Part shown: one piece after another, positions 17,538 through 25,223 of the stretch | Numbering within the stretch: the first letter of the stretch is position 1 | How the letters are laid out: each line of letters begins with the position of its first letter | Assembly: GCF_017377795.1 (NCBI RefSeq) | Contig: NZ_JAFRDR010000009.1 | Location: 124,001-188,000, forward strand | Length of the DNA stretch: 64,000 bases | Direction: 5' to 3' | Source of the DNA: Williamsia soli | Lineage (GTDB): Bacteria > Actinomycetota > Actinomycetes > Mycobacteriales > Mycobacteriaceae | Notes under the pieces: generated by a model | Told to the model about the DNA's origin: nothing | The model's input: the letters and a program-made list of their open reading frames with translations, nothing else | Database searches by the model: none | Translations under genes and position numbers: made by a program

Positions 17538-19172
17538 GTGAGGTATCAACCACCCGCCATTGTCGTTCGGCCATCGGCGGCCGTGAGACGATGGCGACCA
17601 CTCGCCACGACCTTCGGACGGAGAAGCGCCCTGACGACCGACACTGCGTCTCCGACCGCGCGGAGCTTTCTGCTCCGTCGCCCGCCGGTGATCGACACGA
17701 TCTCCATCGCGGTGTTGGCGCTGGTCGTCAGCATCGTCGGATCGGCGAACCCGTCGTTCTGGTACGACGAGGCGGCGACCATCTCGGCGTCGACCAGGCC
17801 GTTGCCGGAACTGTTCGACCTCGTGTCCTCCACCGACTCCGCGCACACGTTCTACTACCTGCTGATGCACGGGTGGTTCGACATCTTCCCGTACACGGAA
17901 CTGTCGGCGCGGATACCCAGCAGCCTCGCGGTCGGAGCCGCGGCCGCAGGGGTGGTGACGCTGGGGCGACTGTTGTCCACGCGCTCCGTGGCGCTCAGCG
18001 CGGGAGTGATCTTTGCGGTGTTGCCGCGGATCACGTCGGCGGGGATCGAAGCTCGACCCTACGCATTGGCGACCCTCGCGTCGGTATGGGTGACCGTCAT
18101 CCTCGTGGTGGCCGCGCGACGGACCTCCCGGTGGCTGTGGGCGCTGTACGCGGTCGTCGTGGTGTTCGCCGTCTTGATCAACATCCACCTGCTGATGCTG
18201 GTCGGGGTGCACCTGTGCACGCTGGTCATGCTCGGCGCCCCTCGGCTCGTCCTGCGATCCTGGGCGATCTCCACCACCGCCGCGATCGTCGTGCTCGCCC
18301 CGTACCTGGTGTTCATGCGAGCCCAGTCCGGGCAACTCAGTTGGATCGACCCTCTCGACCGCCGGACGTTCGGGAACGTGCTGCTCACGCAGTACTTCGA
18401 CTTTTCGGTTCTGTTCGGGGTTCTCGCCTACGTCGTCGTCGCGGTCGCGGCGTTCCTGTATCTGCGGCGACGGGAGGTGGTGTCGTTCGACGGGCAGGCC
18501 GAGACCGCCGTGATCTCTGTGGTGTGGATGCTCGTCCCCACCGTCGGTCTGCTGGTGTACTCCATCGTCTCTCAACCGATCTACGTCGACCGGTACCTCT
18601 CGTTCACAGCTCCCGCCGCGGCCCTGCTGGTGGGCGTCAGCGTCGTGACGGTCGCCCGGAAGCCGGCGCCGATTGCCGCGCTGCTGCTGGTCTTCGCCGT
18701 CGCCGCCGTTCCCAACTGGATCACCCAACGCGGCGACTACGCCAAGTTCAAGATGGACTACAGCCAGGTCGCCGACACCATTGCCGCACAGTCCTCTCCA
18801 GGTGACTGCCTGCTCCTCGACGACAACGTCTCCTGGGAACCAGGACCTATTCGACCGCTGCTGTCGGCCCGTCCGGATGCCTACGACCAGCTGGTCGATG
18901 TCGGCCTCGGCAAGCCTGGCCGCGACCAAGGAAAGCTGTGGGACGACAACATCGCCCCGCACCTGATCCGCGACAAGATCAACGCGTGTTCCGTCATCTG
19001 GACGATCGCCGAACGGGACCCTGCACTCGGCGACCGCGACGTCGGGCCACAGATCGCCCCGGGCATCCCTTTTGGGAAGACGTACGCCTACCGGGTGCCG
19101 GCCCGGCTGGGCTTCCACATCGTGGAGCGTTGGCAATTCAACATCAGCCAGGTCACCAAGTCAGTGCGGTGA
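17538..19172 (+). CDS. Polytopic GT-C glycosyltransferase (GT39/mannosyltransferase-like)
   Basis: 544 residues with about nine membrane helices and a large C-terminal extracytoplasmic region. After the first helix comes NPSFWYDEAATISAS; the acidic DE in this first outer loop is the catalytic signature of GT-C transferases that use polyprenyl-phosphate sugars. TDSAHTFYYLLMHGW and IEARPYALA are further family segments. It probably adds a sugar to a cell-envelope polymer or lipid on the outer face of the membrane. The GTG start at 17538 is uncertain; the first about 40 residues are basic and may be untranslated. The 3-prime end overlaps the convergent permease gene by 12 nt. Confidence 0.75.
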   Translation: MRYQPPAIVVRPSAAVRRWRPLATTFGRRSALTTDTASPTARSFLLRRPPVIDTISIAVLALVVSIVGSANPSFWYDEAATISASTRPLPELFDLVSSTDSAHTFYYLLMHGWFDIFPYTELSARIPSSLAVGAAAAGVVTLGRLLSTRSVALSAGVIFAVLPRITSAGIEARPYALATLASVWVTVILVVAARRTSRWLWALYAVVVVFAVLINIHLLMLVGVHLCTLVMLGAPRLVLRSWAISTTAAIVVLAPYLVFMRAQSGQLSWIDPLDRRTFGNVLLTQYFDFSVLFGVLAYVVVAVAAFLYLRRREVVSFDGQAETAVISVVWMLVPTVGLLVYSIVSQPIYVDRYLSFTAPAAALLVGVSVVTVARKPAPIAALLLVFAVAAVPNWITQRGDYAKFKMDYSQVADTIAAQSSPGDCLLLDDNVSWEPGPIRPLLSARPDAYDQLVDVGLGKPGRDQGKLWDDNIAPHLIRDKINACSVIWTIAERDPALGDRDVGPQIAPGIPFGKTYAYRVPARLGFHIVERWQFNISQVTKSVR

Positions 19173-20459
19173 GTCCGCATCCGCCTTGTCGACGACCACC
19201 GTCCCCCGCCAGCCGCCGACCACTCGCATGACGTGGTAGATCAGCAACGCTGCGATGGCGCCGAGCGCGATACCACCGAAGCTCAGATCGCCGACAGTCC
19301 AGGAGAAGTCGGCGATGCCGATCACCAGCGCGATCGCGGCGGTGAACTGGTTGACCGGCTTGGAGAAGTCGACCTTGTTGGTCACCCAGATGTGCACACC
19401 CAGGATGCCGACCAAGCCGTACAGAGCGGTCGTCACACCACCGAGCACACCCGGTGGCACCGACGCGATCACTGCACCGACCTTGGGTGAGAGCCCCAGC
19501 AGGATCGCCGCGACACCGGCGACCCAGTACGCAGCCGTCGAGTAGACCTTCGTGGCGGCCATGACACCGATGTTCTCGGCGTATGTGGTTGTGGCAGAAC
19601 CGCCGCCGCTACCGGCAAGCACGGTCGCCAGACCGTCGGCCGCGAGCGCGCGGCCGATCTTCTTGTCGTAGTTCAGTCCGGTCATGGTGTTGATGGACTT
19701 GACGTGCCCGATGTTCTCGACCACCAGGACGAGCACCACGGGCAGGAACATCGGCAGCACCGACAGGTGGAAGGTCGGCGATTGGAAGTCCGGAAAGCCG
19801 ATCCAGTCGGCAGCACCGATGGGGTCGGTGTCGACCTTGTCGCGCACCAGCGCGAAGACGTACCCGAGCACCACACTGACGAAGATGGCGAGCCGGCCGA
19901 TCAGTCCCTTGAACAGGACCAGCGACGCGATCAGCAGCACCAGCACCACTGTCGCGGTGAGGGCGTCCTGCTCGTAGTTCGTCTTCGCGGTCGGCGCCAG
20001 ATTCAGACCGATCAGCGCCACGATCGTGCCGGTGACGATCGGGGGCATGAGCGCGTGGATCCAGCCCGTCCCGGCGAAGTGGACCACCACACCGATCAGG
20101 ATCAGCAGCGCACCGACCAGGACGATGCCGCCCAGCGCCGACCCCTGGCCGTGCGACGCGGTCGCGGCCAGCACGGGCGCGATGATGGCAAAGCTCGACC
20201 CGAGGTAGCTGGGAAGCTGATTACGGGTGATCAGGAGGAACAAGATGGTGCCGACGCCGGAGAACAGCAGCGTCGTCGCCGGCGGAAATCCCGTGAGCAC
20301 GGGCACTAGGAAAGTGGCACCGAACATGGCCACTACGTGCTGCAACCCGATACCTACGGTCTTCGGCCAACTCAGTCGCTCATGCGGGGCGATGACCTTG
20401 GAGTCGCCCGCCAGTTGCCAGCCAAAAAACGGCTTTCTATCTGCATCCTGCTCAGTCAT
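19161..20459 (-). CDS. uraA: Uracil/xanthine permease, NCS2 family
   Basis: 432 residues starting MTEQDADRKPFFGWQLAGD. About 13-14 membrane segments are visible. NCS2 motifs: GLQHVVAMFGATFLVPVLTG in TM1, the SSFAIIAPV segment, VVENIGHVKSINTMTGLNYD (substrate-binding Glu of TM8) and SGGGSATTTYAENIGVMAATKV (TM10). Together these fit a UraA-type uracil:H+ symporter rather than the purine branch. The ATG at 20459 is chosen because the 24 residues upstream are not family-like. No riboswitch or pyrimidine gene is next to it. Confidence 0.87.
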   Translation of the reverse strand: MTEQDADRKPFFGWQLAGDSKVIAPHERLSWPKTVGIGLQHVVAMFGATFLVPVLTGFPPATTLLFSGVGTILFLLITRNQLPSYLGSSFAIIAPVLAATASHGQGSALGGIVLVGALLILIGVVVHFAGTGWIHALMPPIVTGTIVALIGLNLAPTAKTNYEQDALTATVVLVLLIASLVLFKGLIGRLAIFVSVVLGYVFALVRDKVDTDPIGAADWIGFPDFQSPTFHLSVLPMFLPVVLVLVVENIGHVKSINTMTGLNYDKKIGRALAADGLATVLAGSGGGSATTTYAENIGVMAATKVYSTAAYWVAGVAAILLGLSPKVGAVIASVPPGVLGGVTTALYGLVGILGVHIWVTNKVDFSKPVNQFTAAIALVIGIADFSWTVGDLSFGGIALGAIAALLIYHVMRVVGGWRGTVVVDKADADSPH

Positions 20460-20548
20460 GGGGATCAGTCTGAAGCATGGTGGTTCGAACGTCGTGGACC
20501 CCAGCCGAAGGCGGTTCCGTCCGATACTCATGGTCGCGAGCTCCGGCG

Positions 20549-20567
20549 AATCAGATATCTACTGATT
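20549..20567. promoter_or_regulatory. Candidate vapB operator/promoter region
   Basis: AATCAG (20549-20554) and CTGATT (20562-20567) form a small dyad around ATATCTA, inside an AT-rich patch that runs to TCTATATA just before the vapB start. VapB antitoxins usually repress their own promoters at such dyads. The assignment is by position and composition. Confidence 0.4.
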
Positions 20568-20596
20568 TAGCTCTTTCTATATACGCATGGAGTCCC

Positions 20597-20803
20597 ATGA
20601 CCAAACGCCTGATCGAGCTCGACGACGAACTGCTGGCGGCTGCCCAACTCGAGTTGGGGACCGCCGGCGTCTCCGATACGGTCCGCGCAGCATTGCGTCA
20701 TGCGGCCGAAACGTCTGCGCGTGCGCGGGAAATCGAATGGCTGTCAGACGGCGGGATGGAACCGACGGCAGACAAGGACATCAGGGATCAGGTATGGCGG
20801 TAG
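20597..20803 (+). CDS. vapB: VapB-type antitoxin
   Basis: 68 residues. The N-terminal MTKRLIELDDELLAAAQLELGTAGVSDTVRAALRHAA is the ribbon-helix-helix domain of type II VapB antitoxins, and the acidic/aromatic tail WLSDGGMEPTADKDIRDQVWR would thread into the toxin. The stop overlaps the start of the vapC-like frame (20794), as usual for vapBC. Because that toxin gene appears damaged, this may be an orphaned antitoxin. Confidence 0.85.
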   Translation: MTKRLIELDDELLAAAQLELGTAGVSDTVRAALRHAAETSARAREIEWLSDGGMEPTADKDIRDQVWR

Positions 20804-21211
20804 TCGCCCGGTACATGATCGACACCAGCGCGGCCGCGCGCATGCGGAGTCCACAGGTCGCATCACAAGTGGCCCCGTTGATCGCCAGCGGCCAGGCGGC
20901 GACGTGGGCGGGTCTCGACGCCGAAGCGATGTATTCAGCCAGGACACCCGACGAGTACGAACAGGTTGGGGACAACCGTCGTCTCGCTTACGAGTACCTC
21001 GCCGCGGACGACGAGCACTGGAGATCGGCCTTCGACGTACAGCGAGTTCTTGCTGGCCAGGGACGACACCGCGCGGTAGGCGCGAACCACCTCCTGACTG
21101 CGGTCCTGGCTCGCCAACACGACCTGGTTGTCGTTCACCACCACCACGACTTTCGAATTACTCTCGCAGGTGCTGGATTTCAGGCATCGCTGGGTATCGG
21201 CGGCGTCGTGA
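20794..21211 (+). pseudogene. vapC: vapC PIN-domain toxin, frameshifted
   Basis: The frame starts MAVVARYMIDTSAAARM (PIN motif with first Asp) and continues through GLDAEAMYSAR (second acid) and HDLVVVHHHHDF. At about 21154 a one-base shift restores the normal VapC ending: the other frame reads ELLSQVLDFRHRWVSAAS then stop at 21209-21211, giving 138 codons as expected. The unshifted frame runs on to 21357 with non-family sequence. The third catalytic acid, usually within PDLL(I/V)AA, reads ANHLLTAV, so Asp appears lost. The toxin is probably inactive; a sequencing error could explain the shift but not the substitution. Confidence 0.75.
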
Positions 21212-21337
21212 CTCCCGCAGCGAAACGAAGAAGCAACAGATGCATCACCGGCGGTCGCGAAAGATCGACCGCTCACGTCACTGATTCGTTGAATTTGCTC
21301 CGCCTGCCGTCAGCTGAGCAAATCCGTCCGCTGAGGA

Positions 21338-21604
21338 CTACAGCTCCTCCACAGTGACGAGTCCATCTTGCAGTGCGCGGGCAAGCAGCGCCGACTTCGT
21401 GGCTCCGGGGCGACCGACAGCGTCGTACTTGTCGCGGATCCGCGCGATGTGCGTGTTGACCGTCGCAGCGGTGATGAACAGCAACCGGGCGGCTTCGTTT
21501 TTCGAGTCGCACGTGAACCAGGTCCGGAGAACCTCGATTTCGCGGGCACTGAGTGTCGGAGAGGGTAAAGCGTCGACAACAGGGTCCGGGGTCATGGTGT
21601 ACAT
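21338..21604 (-). CDS. Solo LuxR-type HTH regulator (paralog A)
   Basis: 88 residues made almost entirely of a LuxR/NarL C-terminal HTH: LSAREIEVLRTWFTCDSKNEAARLLFITAATVNTHIARIRDKYDAVGR followed by KSALLARALQDGL. There is no receiver or sensory domain. It is closely similar to the solo genes at 47168-47431 and 60430-60690, and the leader TCCGATCTTCTTCGCGGCGG (21610-21629, minus-strand gene) is conserved in all three. The DNA-binding helix (ATVNTHIARIRDKY) fits NarL-type regulators. How it is activated is unknown; dimerisation with the related response regulator near 50 kb is possible. Confidence 0.82.
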   Translation of the reverse strand: MYTMTPDPVVDALPSPTLSAREIEVLRTWFTCDSKNEAARLLFITAATVNTHIARIRDKYDAVGRPGATKSALLARALQDGLVTVEEL

Positions 21605-21697
21605 GCGAATCCGATCTTCTTCGCGGCGGTGTGCCAGCTGCCAGTTGCGAAGACTTTATCGGCGAAGTCGGACAGTCACCAACTGAAGCCGCGGTGG

Positions 21698-21711
21698 CCC
21701 CAGTACTGGGG
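21698..21711. promoter_or_regulatory. 14-bp palindrome upstream of solo LuxR gene
   Basis: CCCCAGTACTGGGG is perfectly self-complementary and lies about 95 nt before the start of the 21338-21604 gene in the gap after the CapA-like gene. It could be an operator, or part of a terminator of the upstream capA-like transcript. Confidence 0.4.
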
Positions 21712-21765
21712 TCATCGTTAGTACCAACAATCAAACATTGTGCGATGTAACGGTTTATTGACCGA

Positions 21766-22890
21766 TCACGCTCCGGTAACCGGGCCGAACTCCGCCGAGA
21801 TTCGACCGCCAAAGGTCGGCGACAGGCTGTTCAGGTAGCCCAGCACCTCTTCCTTTTCGGGGGACGGGTACGGCGTGGGAACGTAATCGTTGAAGCTCTC
21901 CGTGCGCGATATCCGGGTGGGTATCGCTCGGAAGTCGACACTGTTCACAGAGTCACCGAGAGTGTGCAGTCGCGTCTGCAAGATGAAGGTGCGCTTGTCT
22001 GTCGGGTTGCTGTTCCCACCGAACGCGAAGTTCGCCAGGGAGTACGCGATCAGTTTTCCGTTGTAGACCTCCATGGACTGGATCACGTGCGGATGGCTGC
22101 CGATGACCATGGCTGCACCGGAGTCGATGGCAAAGTGCGCCAGCGCGGTTTGCACATCGTACGGTTCGGGTGTCGATTCGATGCCCCAATGAAAGTAGGG
22201 GACGATCGCGTCAGCGCCCTGCGCGCGGAGGTCGGCGAAGTCGCCTGCGATCTCGGCACGCAACTCGTCCGAATCAGTCCACGCCTGGTAGCCGACAAAG
22301 CCGACCGTGAGCCCCTTCAGCTCCGTGAGGTACTTGAAACCCTCACCGAAGTAGTCGATGTCGGCGCCTTCCAACGTCGCGACGGTGTCGTCGAAACCTT
22401 GCTGCCCGAAGTCGCCGGTGTGGTTGTTGCTCACCGTCACCGCTTCGATGTCACCGGCGGTGAGCGTGCCCACCAATGCCGGATCACCTTTGAAGTGATA
22501 GACCTCCCCCGGCCCCTTGTCGATCTTGTCCGACGACGTCGTGAACGCGACCTCGAGGTTCGCGATGGTCAGATCGTCGGAGGCGAACAGACTCTTGGTG
22601 TTCTGGAAGAAGTAATTGGGATCGTTGCCACTCTCGGCCCACAGCGTGGGCAGACTCGTCGCCGTCGCGAAATTGGTGTCGGTGCCGAGGATGTTGTCTC
22701 CGACGAACGTGAGCACGATCTCCTGCGGCACCGGAGCCGCCGGGATCGACGGTACTTCGCGGGAACTCGACACGGCGGGGTTCTCAGCGGCCGCACCACC
22801 ACAGGACGCTGTGACGGCCACGCCACCGACGGCGATCATGGCGACGAACAGTCTTCTCGCCGAATAAGGTTTATTGGAAGCCTTGAGCAC
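21766..22890 (-). CDS. CapA/PgsA-type metallophosphatase-like lipoprotein
   Basis: 374 residues. The signal peptide ends in a lipobox (VAVTASC, Cys30), so it is a lipoprotein on the outer membrane face. The rest is the CapA (PGA_cap) calcineurin-like fold: TFVGDNILG, IANLEVAFT, VSNNHTGDFG, VPYFHWGIES, VIGSHPHVIQ and IAYSLANFAFG, each with expected metal ligands. CapA-type proteins take part in polyglutamate capsule production, but in actinobacteria many are uncharacterised surface phosphoesterases. No other capsule genes are adjacent. TTCGTAC occurs at 22949-22955 in its upstream region. Confidence 0.83.
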   Translation of the reverse strand: MLKASNKPYSARRLFVAMIAVGGVAVTASCGGAAAENPAVSSSREVPSIPAAPVPQEIVLTFVGDNILGTDTNFATATSLPTLWAESGNDPNYFFQNTKSLFASDDLTIANLEVAFTTSSDKIDKGPGEVYHFKGDPALVGTLTAGDIEAVTVSNNHTGDFGQQGFDDTVATLEGADIDYFGEGFKYLTELKGLTVGFVGYQAWTDSDELRAEIAGDFADLRAQGADAIVPYFHWGIESTPEPYDVQTALAHFAIDSGAAMVIGSHPHVIQSMEVYNGKLIAYSLANFAFGGNSNPTDKRTFILQTRLHTLGDSVNSVDFRAIPTRISRTESFNDYVPTPYPSPEKEEVLGYLNSLSPTFGGRISAEFGPVTGA

Positions 22891-23051
22891 CTCGACATTG
22901 TGGACCAGGAATCATGTTGATGCCCATTCGATTTGAAGGTTCATATCTTCGTACGACTAGCACAGGAACAGCCGGGACACCGGCCGGGCACCTCGAGGAA
23001 CGTACAGCGAAGGCCCGGCCAGTCACCATCCGGCGGAGATGAAGACCGGGC

Positions 23052-23759
23052 TCAGCGGCTACCGATACTCCTCGCCCGCTGTTCGGCTCGCCAGATCGCC
23101 ATCGGGATGTCCTGCTCGTCCCACTCGTTACGGCGCGCCACCTCCGCGATCAACTCCCACACCAGCCCATCGTCGACGTCGTCCACGGAAACATCGAGCA
23201 CTCGTGCGATGTACGCCGCGAAGACGCTGTCCACCCGTAACGCCGAAATGCCGACCAACAGCTGAAGGTAGGCCCAGGTGAAGCCCGACCGCTGACCGGG
23301 CACTTCCCGCCACGCGGACCGCACCACATGAAGCGCGTCCGAATCTGCTGCAGTCCGAAAGTCTTCCGACGTTGCGATACCCGCCGCGAGCAGTCTGGTC
23401 GCGGCTTCTTTGACAGCGTCAGCCTTCAGCGGCGCGCCGGGTGTGGTGGACGTAGGCCGGCGATTGCCGATGTCCTGAGCCCACGCCCCCGGACTTCCGA
23501 CCTCCGCGAAGGTCGCGAGCAGTTCGGGTGCGCCATCGCCGGTGGCGTCACCACCTTGCCCATCCCGGTAGGCAATGTACCGATCGAGGATGTTCTCGAC
23601 AGTCGCATACCGCGCGCCGGTCGAGAAAATGGCGTCGATGATGCTCAGCGCCAACGAATCCGGATATCGACGCGGCCTGAACCACATAGCATGATCTCCC
23701 AAGTCCGATCGCAACGCGCTCCCCAGCGTATCGACCCGAACGTCCACCCCTGCTGACAT
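23052..23759 (-). CDS. Conserved protein, possibly HhH/glycosylase-like
   Basis: 235 residues, mostly helical, no signal or membrane segment. SIIDAIFSTGARYATVENILDRYIAYR near the N-terminus and VRSAWREVPGQRSGFTWAYLQLLVGI near residue 165 resemble a family of uncharacterised proteins with a VPGQxSGxxWxYxxML motif that has been linked to helix-hairpin-helix folds. That link is from memory and uncertain. It stands alone between the CapA-like gene and the DUF4190 pair. Confidence 0.55.
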   Translation of the reverse strand: MSAGVDVRVDTLGSALRSDLGDHAMWFRPRRYPDSLALSIIDAIFSTGARYATVENILDRYIAYRDGQGGDATGDGAPELLATFAEVGSPGAWAQDIGNRRPTSTTPGAPLKADAVKEAATRLLAAGIATSEDFRTAADSDALHVVRSAWREVPGQRSGFTWAYLQLLVGISALRVDSVFAAYIARVLDVSVDDVDDGLVWELIAEVARRNEWDEQDIPMAIWRAEQRARSIGSR

Positions 23760-23813
23760 GTTTCCCCCTATGAAGTTGGCCGCCCACTCCCCATGGGCAA
23801 CTCACGAAGGAGG

Positions 23814-24149
23814 CTAGCCCGGACCTCCGACAAGCGACTCCGACACCGGATTCGACCCGTTCACCGGGGCATCGTCGTCGAGCGAGTTCCAGAACGTGAG
23901 CGCGATGACGATGCTGAGAATGCCCGCGGCAGTCATGATGTAACCGATCACCGTCGCGGCCAGTGCCACTCCCCGCCCTTCTTCGCCGGTCTTCTTGATC
24001 TGCCGCAGGGCCATGTGTCCGAGAACGATGCCCAGTGGCCCGAAGATGATGCTCGCGACCATCGCACTGAGCGTCAGTCCGCTCATCGGCCCGGACTCCG
24101 GGCTCCTCGGACCCTTACCAGGCTGCCCGGGGCCTTGCGCAGAGTTCAT
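23814..24149 (-). CDS. DUF4190 membrane protein
   Basis: 111 residues starting MNSAQGPGQPGKGP. The DUF4190 core LSAMVASIIFGPLGIVLGHMALRQIKKTGEEGRGVALAATVIGYI consists of two membrane helices around the cytoplasmic GHxALxQIKxTGEEGRG loop. It is a tandem paralog of the next gene upstream (24202-24687). Function of the family is unknown. Confidence 0.82.
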   Translation of the reverse strand: MNSAQGPGQPGKGPRSPESGPMSGLTLSAMVASIIFGPLGIVLGHMALRQIKKTGEEGRGVALAATVIGYIMTAAGILSIVIALTFWNSLDDDAPVNGSNPVSESLVGGPG

Positions 24150-24201
24150 GCGATCCACGATAGCGACGACACCACCGTCGTCGGCCCGCTCACTGCGTGA
24201 G

Positions 24202-24687
24202 TCAGACGCCGAGGGCGAGCACCTGTCGCACATCGGAGGGACCGCTGAACGCGTCGTCGCCACCGGCGACGACAACTGTGGTCGATTCCGACGAGGACCC
24301 GAGCGATGAGTAGTAGTCGTACTCGTCGTCGTACTCGTAGTCGTTGACCGCGTTGATGAACGCGATGATGACGATCCAGGTGATGATGCCGATGACCGTC
24401 AGCACGTAGCCGATCACGGTTCCGGCGATGGCCAACCCGCGGCCCTCCTCGCCGGTCTTCTTGATCTGGCTCAGCGCGATGTGGCCGAGGACGATGCCCA
24501 GCGGCGCGAACACCAGACTCGCGACGAGCGCACCGACCGCCAGTCCATTGGTCGGACGGGCTACCGGATACTGCATCGGGTACTGCTGGGGATATCCGTA
24601 TCCCTGCTGCCAATTCACCGGCGGCGGGGTGACGCCGTAGTGGTCCGGGCCCTGGTAGGGCTGCCAGGGTTCCTGTGATGGCTGCAT
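24202..24687 (-). CDS. DUF4190 membrane protein with Tyr/Pro-rich N-terminus
   Basis: 161 residues starting MQPSQEPWQPYQGPDHYG. A proline/glutamine/tyrosine-rich cytoplasmic head of about 45 residues precedes the DUF4190 two-helix domain (FAPLGIVLGHIALSQIKKTGEEGRGLA), and an acidic Tyr-rich tail (DYEYDDEYDYY) follows. The signature loop is nearly identical to the downstream paralog at 23814-24149; 52 nt separate the two, so they form an operon. The same domain recurs in the large protein at 50777-52942. Confidence 0.83.
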   Translation of the reverse strand: MQPSQEPWQPYQGPDHYGVTPPPVNWQQGYGYPQQYPMQYPVARPTNGLAVGALVASLVFAPLGIVLGHIALSQIKKTGEEGRGLAIAGTVIGYVLTVIGIITWIVIIAFINAVNDYEYDDEYDYYSSLGSSSESTTVVVAGGDDAFSGPSDVRQVLALGV

Positions 24688-24820
24688 AGCGTCACACGAT
24701 ATCCAGAAACACCGGGCGCGATGGTCGCTCGAACAGTGGACAACGCCAGAACTCCCAGGTTGGTCTCGGTGACCGCCGCCGTCAGCAGCTCCCCAGCGGC
24801 CACAATGATCTACTGACCTC

Positions 24821-25048
24821 ATGACCACACCCACGCCTCTCGCTGCCGGCCTGGACATCTCGCCGGAGGCCCTGACCCTCGGGATCTCGCTGTACTCCGC
24901 AGCGATCCTGGTCGGGATCGGAGTCGGCATCAACGCCGCGGCCAAGCACCGACGTCGCCTGGCCGTGATCATGGCCTGCCTCGTCACGATCTTGGTAGTC
25001 GCCGGAGTCGTCGTCGCGATCTTGAGCAGCACCCACAATCCGCACTGA
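24821..25048 (+). CDS. Small two-TM protein
   Basis: 75 residues: MTTPTPLAAGLDISPEAL, a first helix (LGISLYSAAILVGIGVGINAAA), a basic turn KHRRRL and a second helix (IMACLVTILVVAGVVVAIL). Divergent from the DUF4190 pair. No known family is recognised. Confidence 0.6.
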   Translation: MTTPTPLAAGLDISPEALTLGISLYSAAILVGIGVGINAAAKHRRRLAVIMACLVTILVVAGVVVAILSSTHNPH

Positions 25049-25223
25049 TGTCGCCGTAAGTTGGCTTCGCACACAGAAATGTCCGATTTTACCTGCTTCG
25101 ACACGGCCGGCCTCGCGAATTGATGCGCGGTGTGAAGCATGGGACTTAAAGTAATCCAGTCTCCAAACGCCGGATCCCGACGGCGCCAGGCACGAGTCCC
25201 GTTCGGGGTGAGGGGTTACCGCA

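Noticed and set aside
17424-19136. Long minus-strand open frame opposite the glycosyltransferase
   Set aside because: It is Arg/His/Asp/Gly-rich with no family motif, as expected from the complementary strand of high-GC coding DNA; the plus-strand protein has clear membrane helices and the WYDEA motif.
20935-21276. 113-codon minus-strand frame within the vapC region
   Set aside because: The plus strand encodes PIN-domain motifs; the minus frame has no similarity and its Val-rich run mirrors the His codons of VapC.
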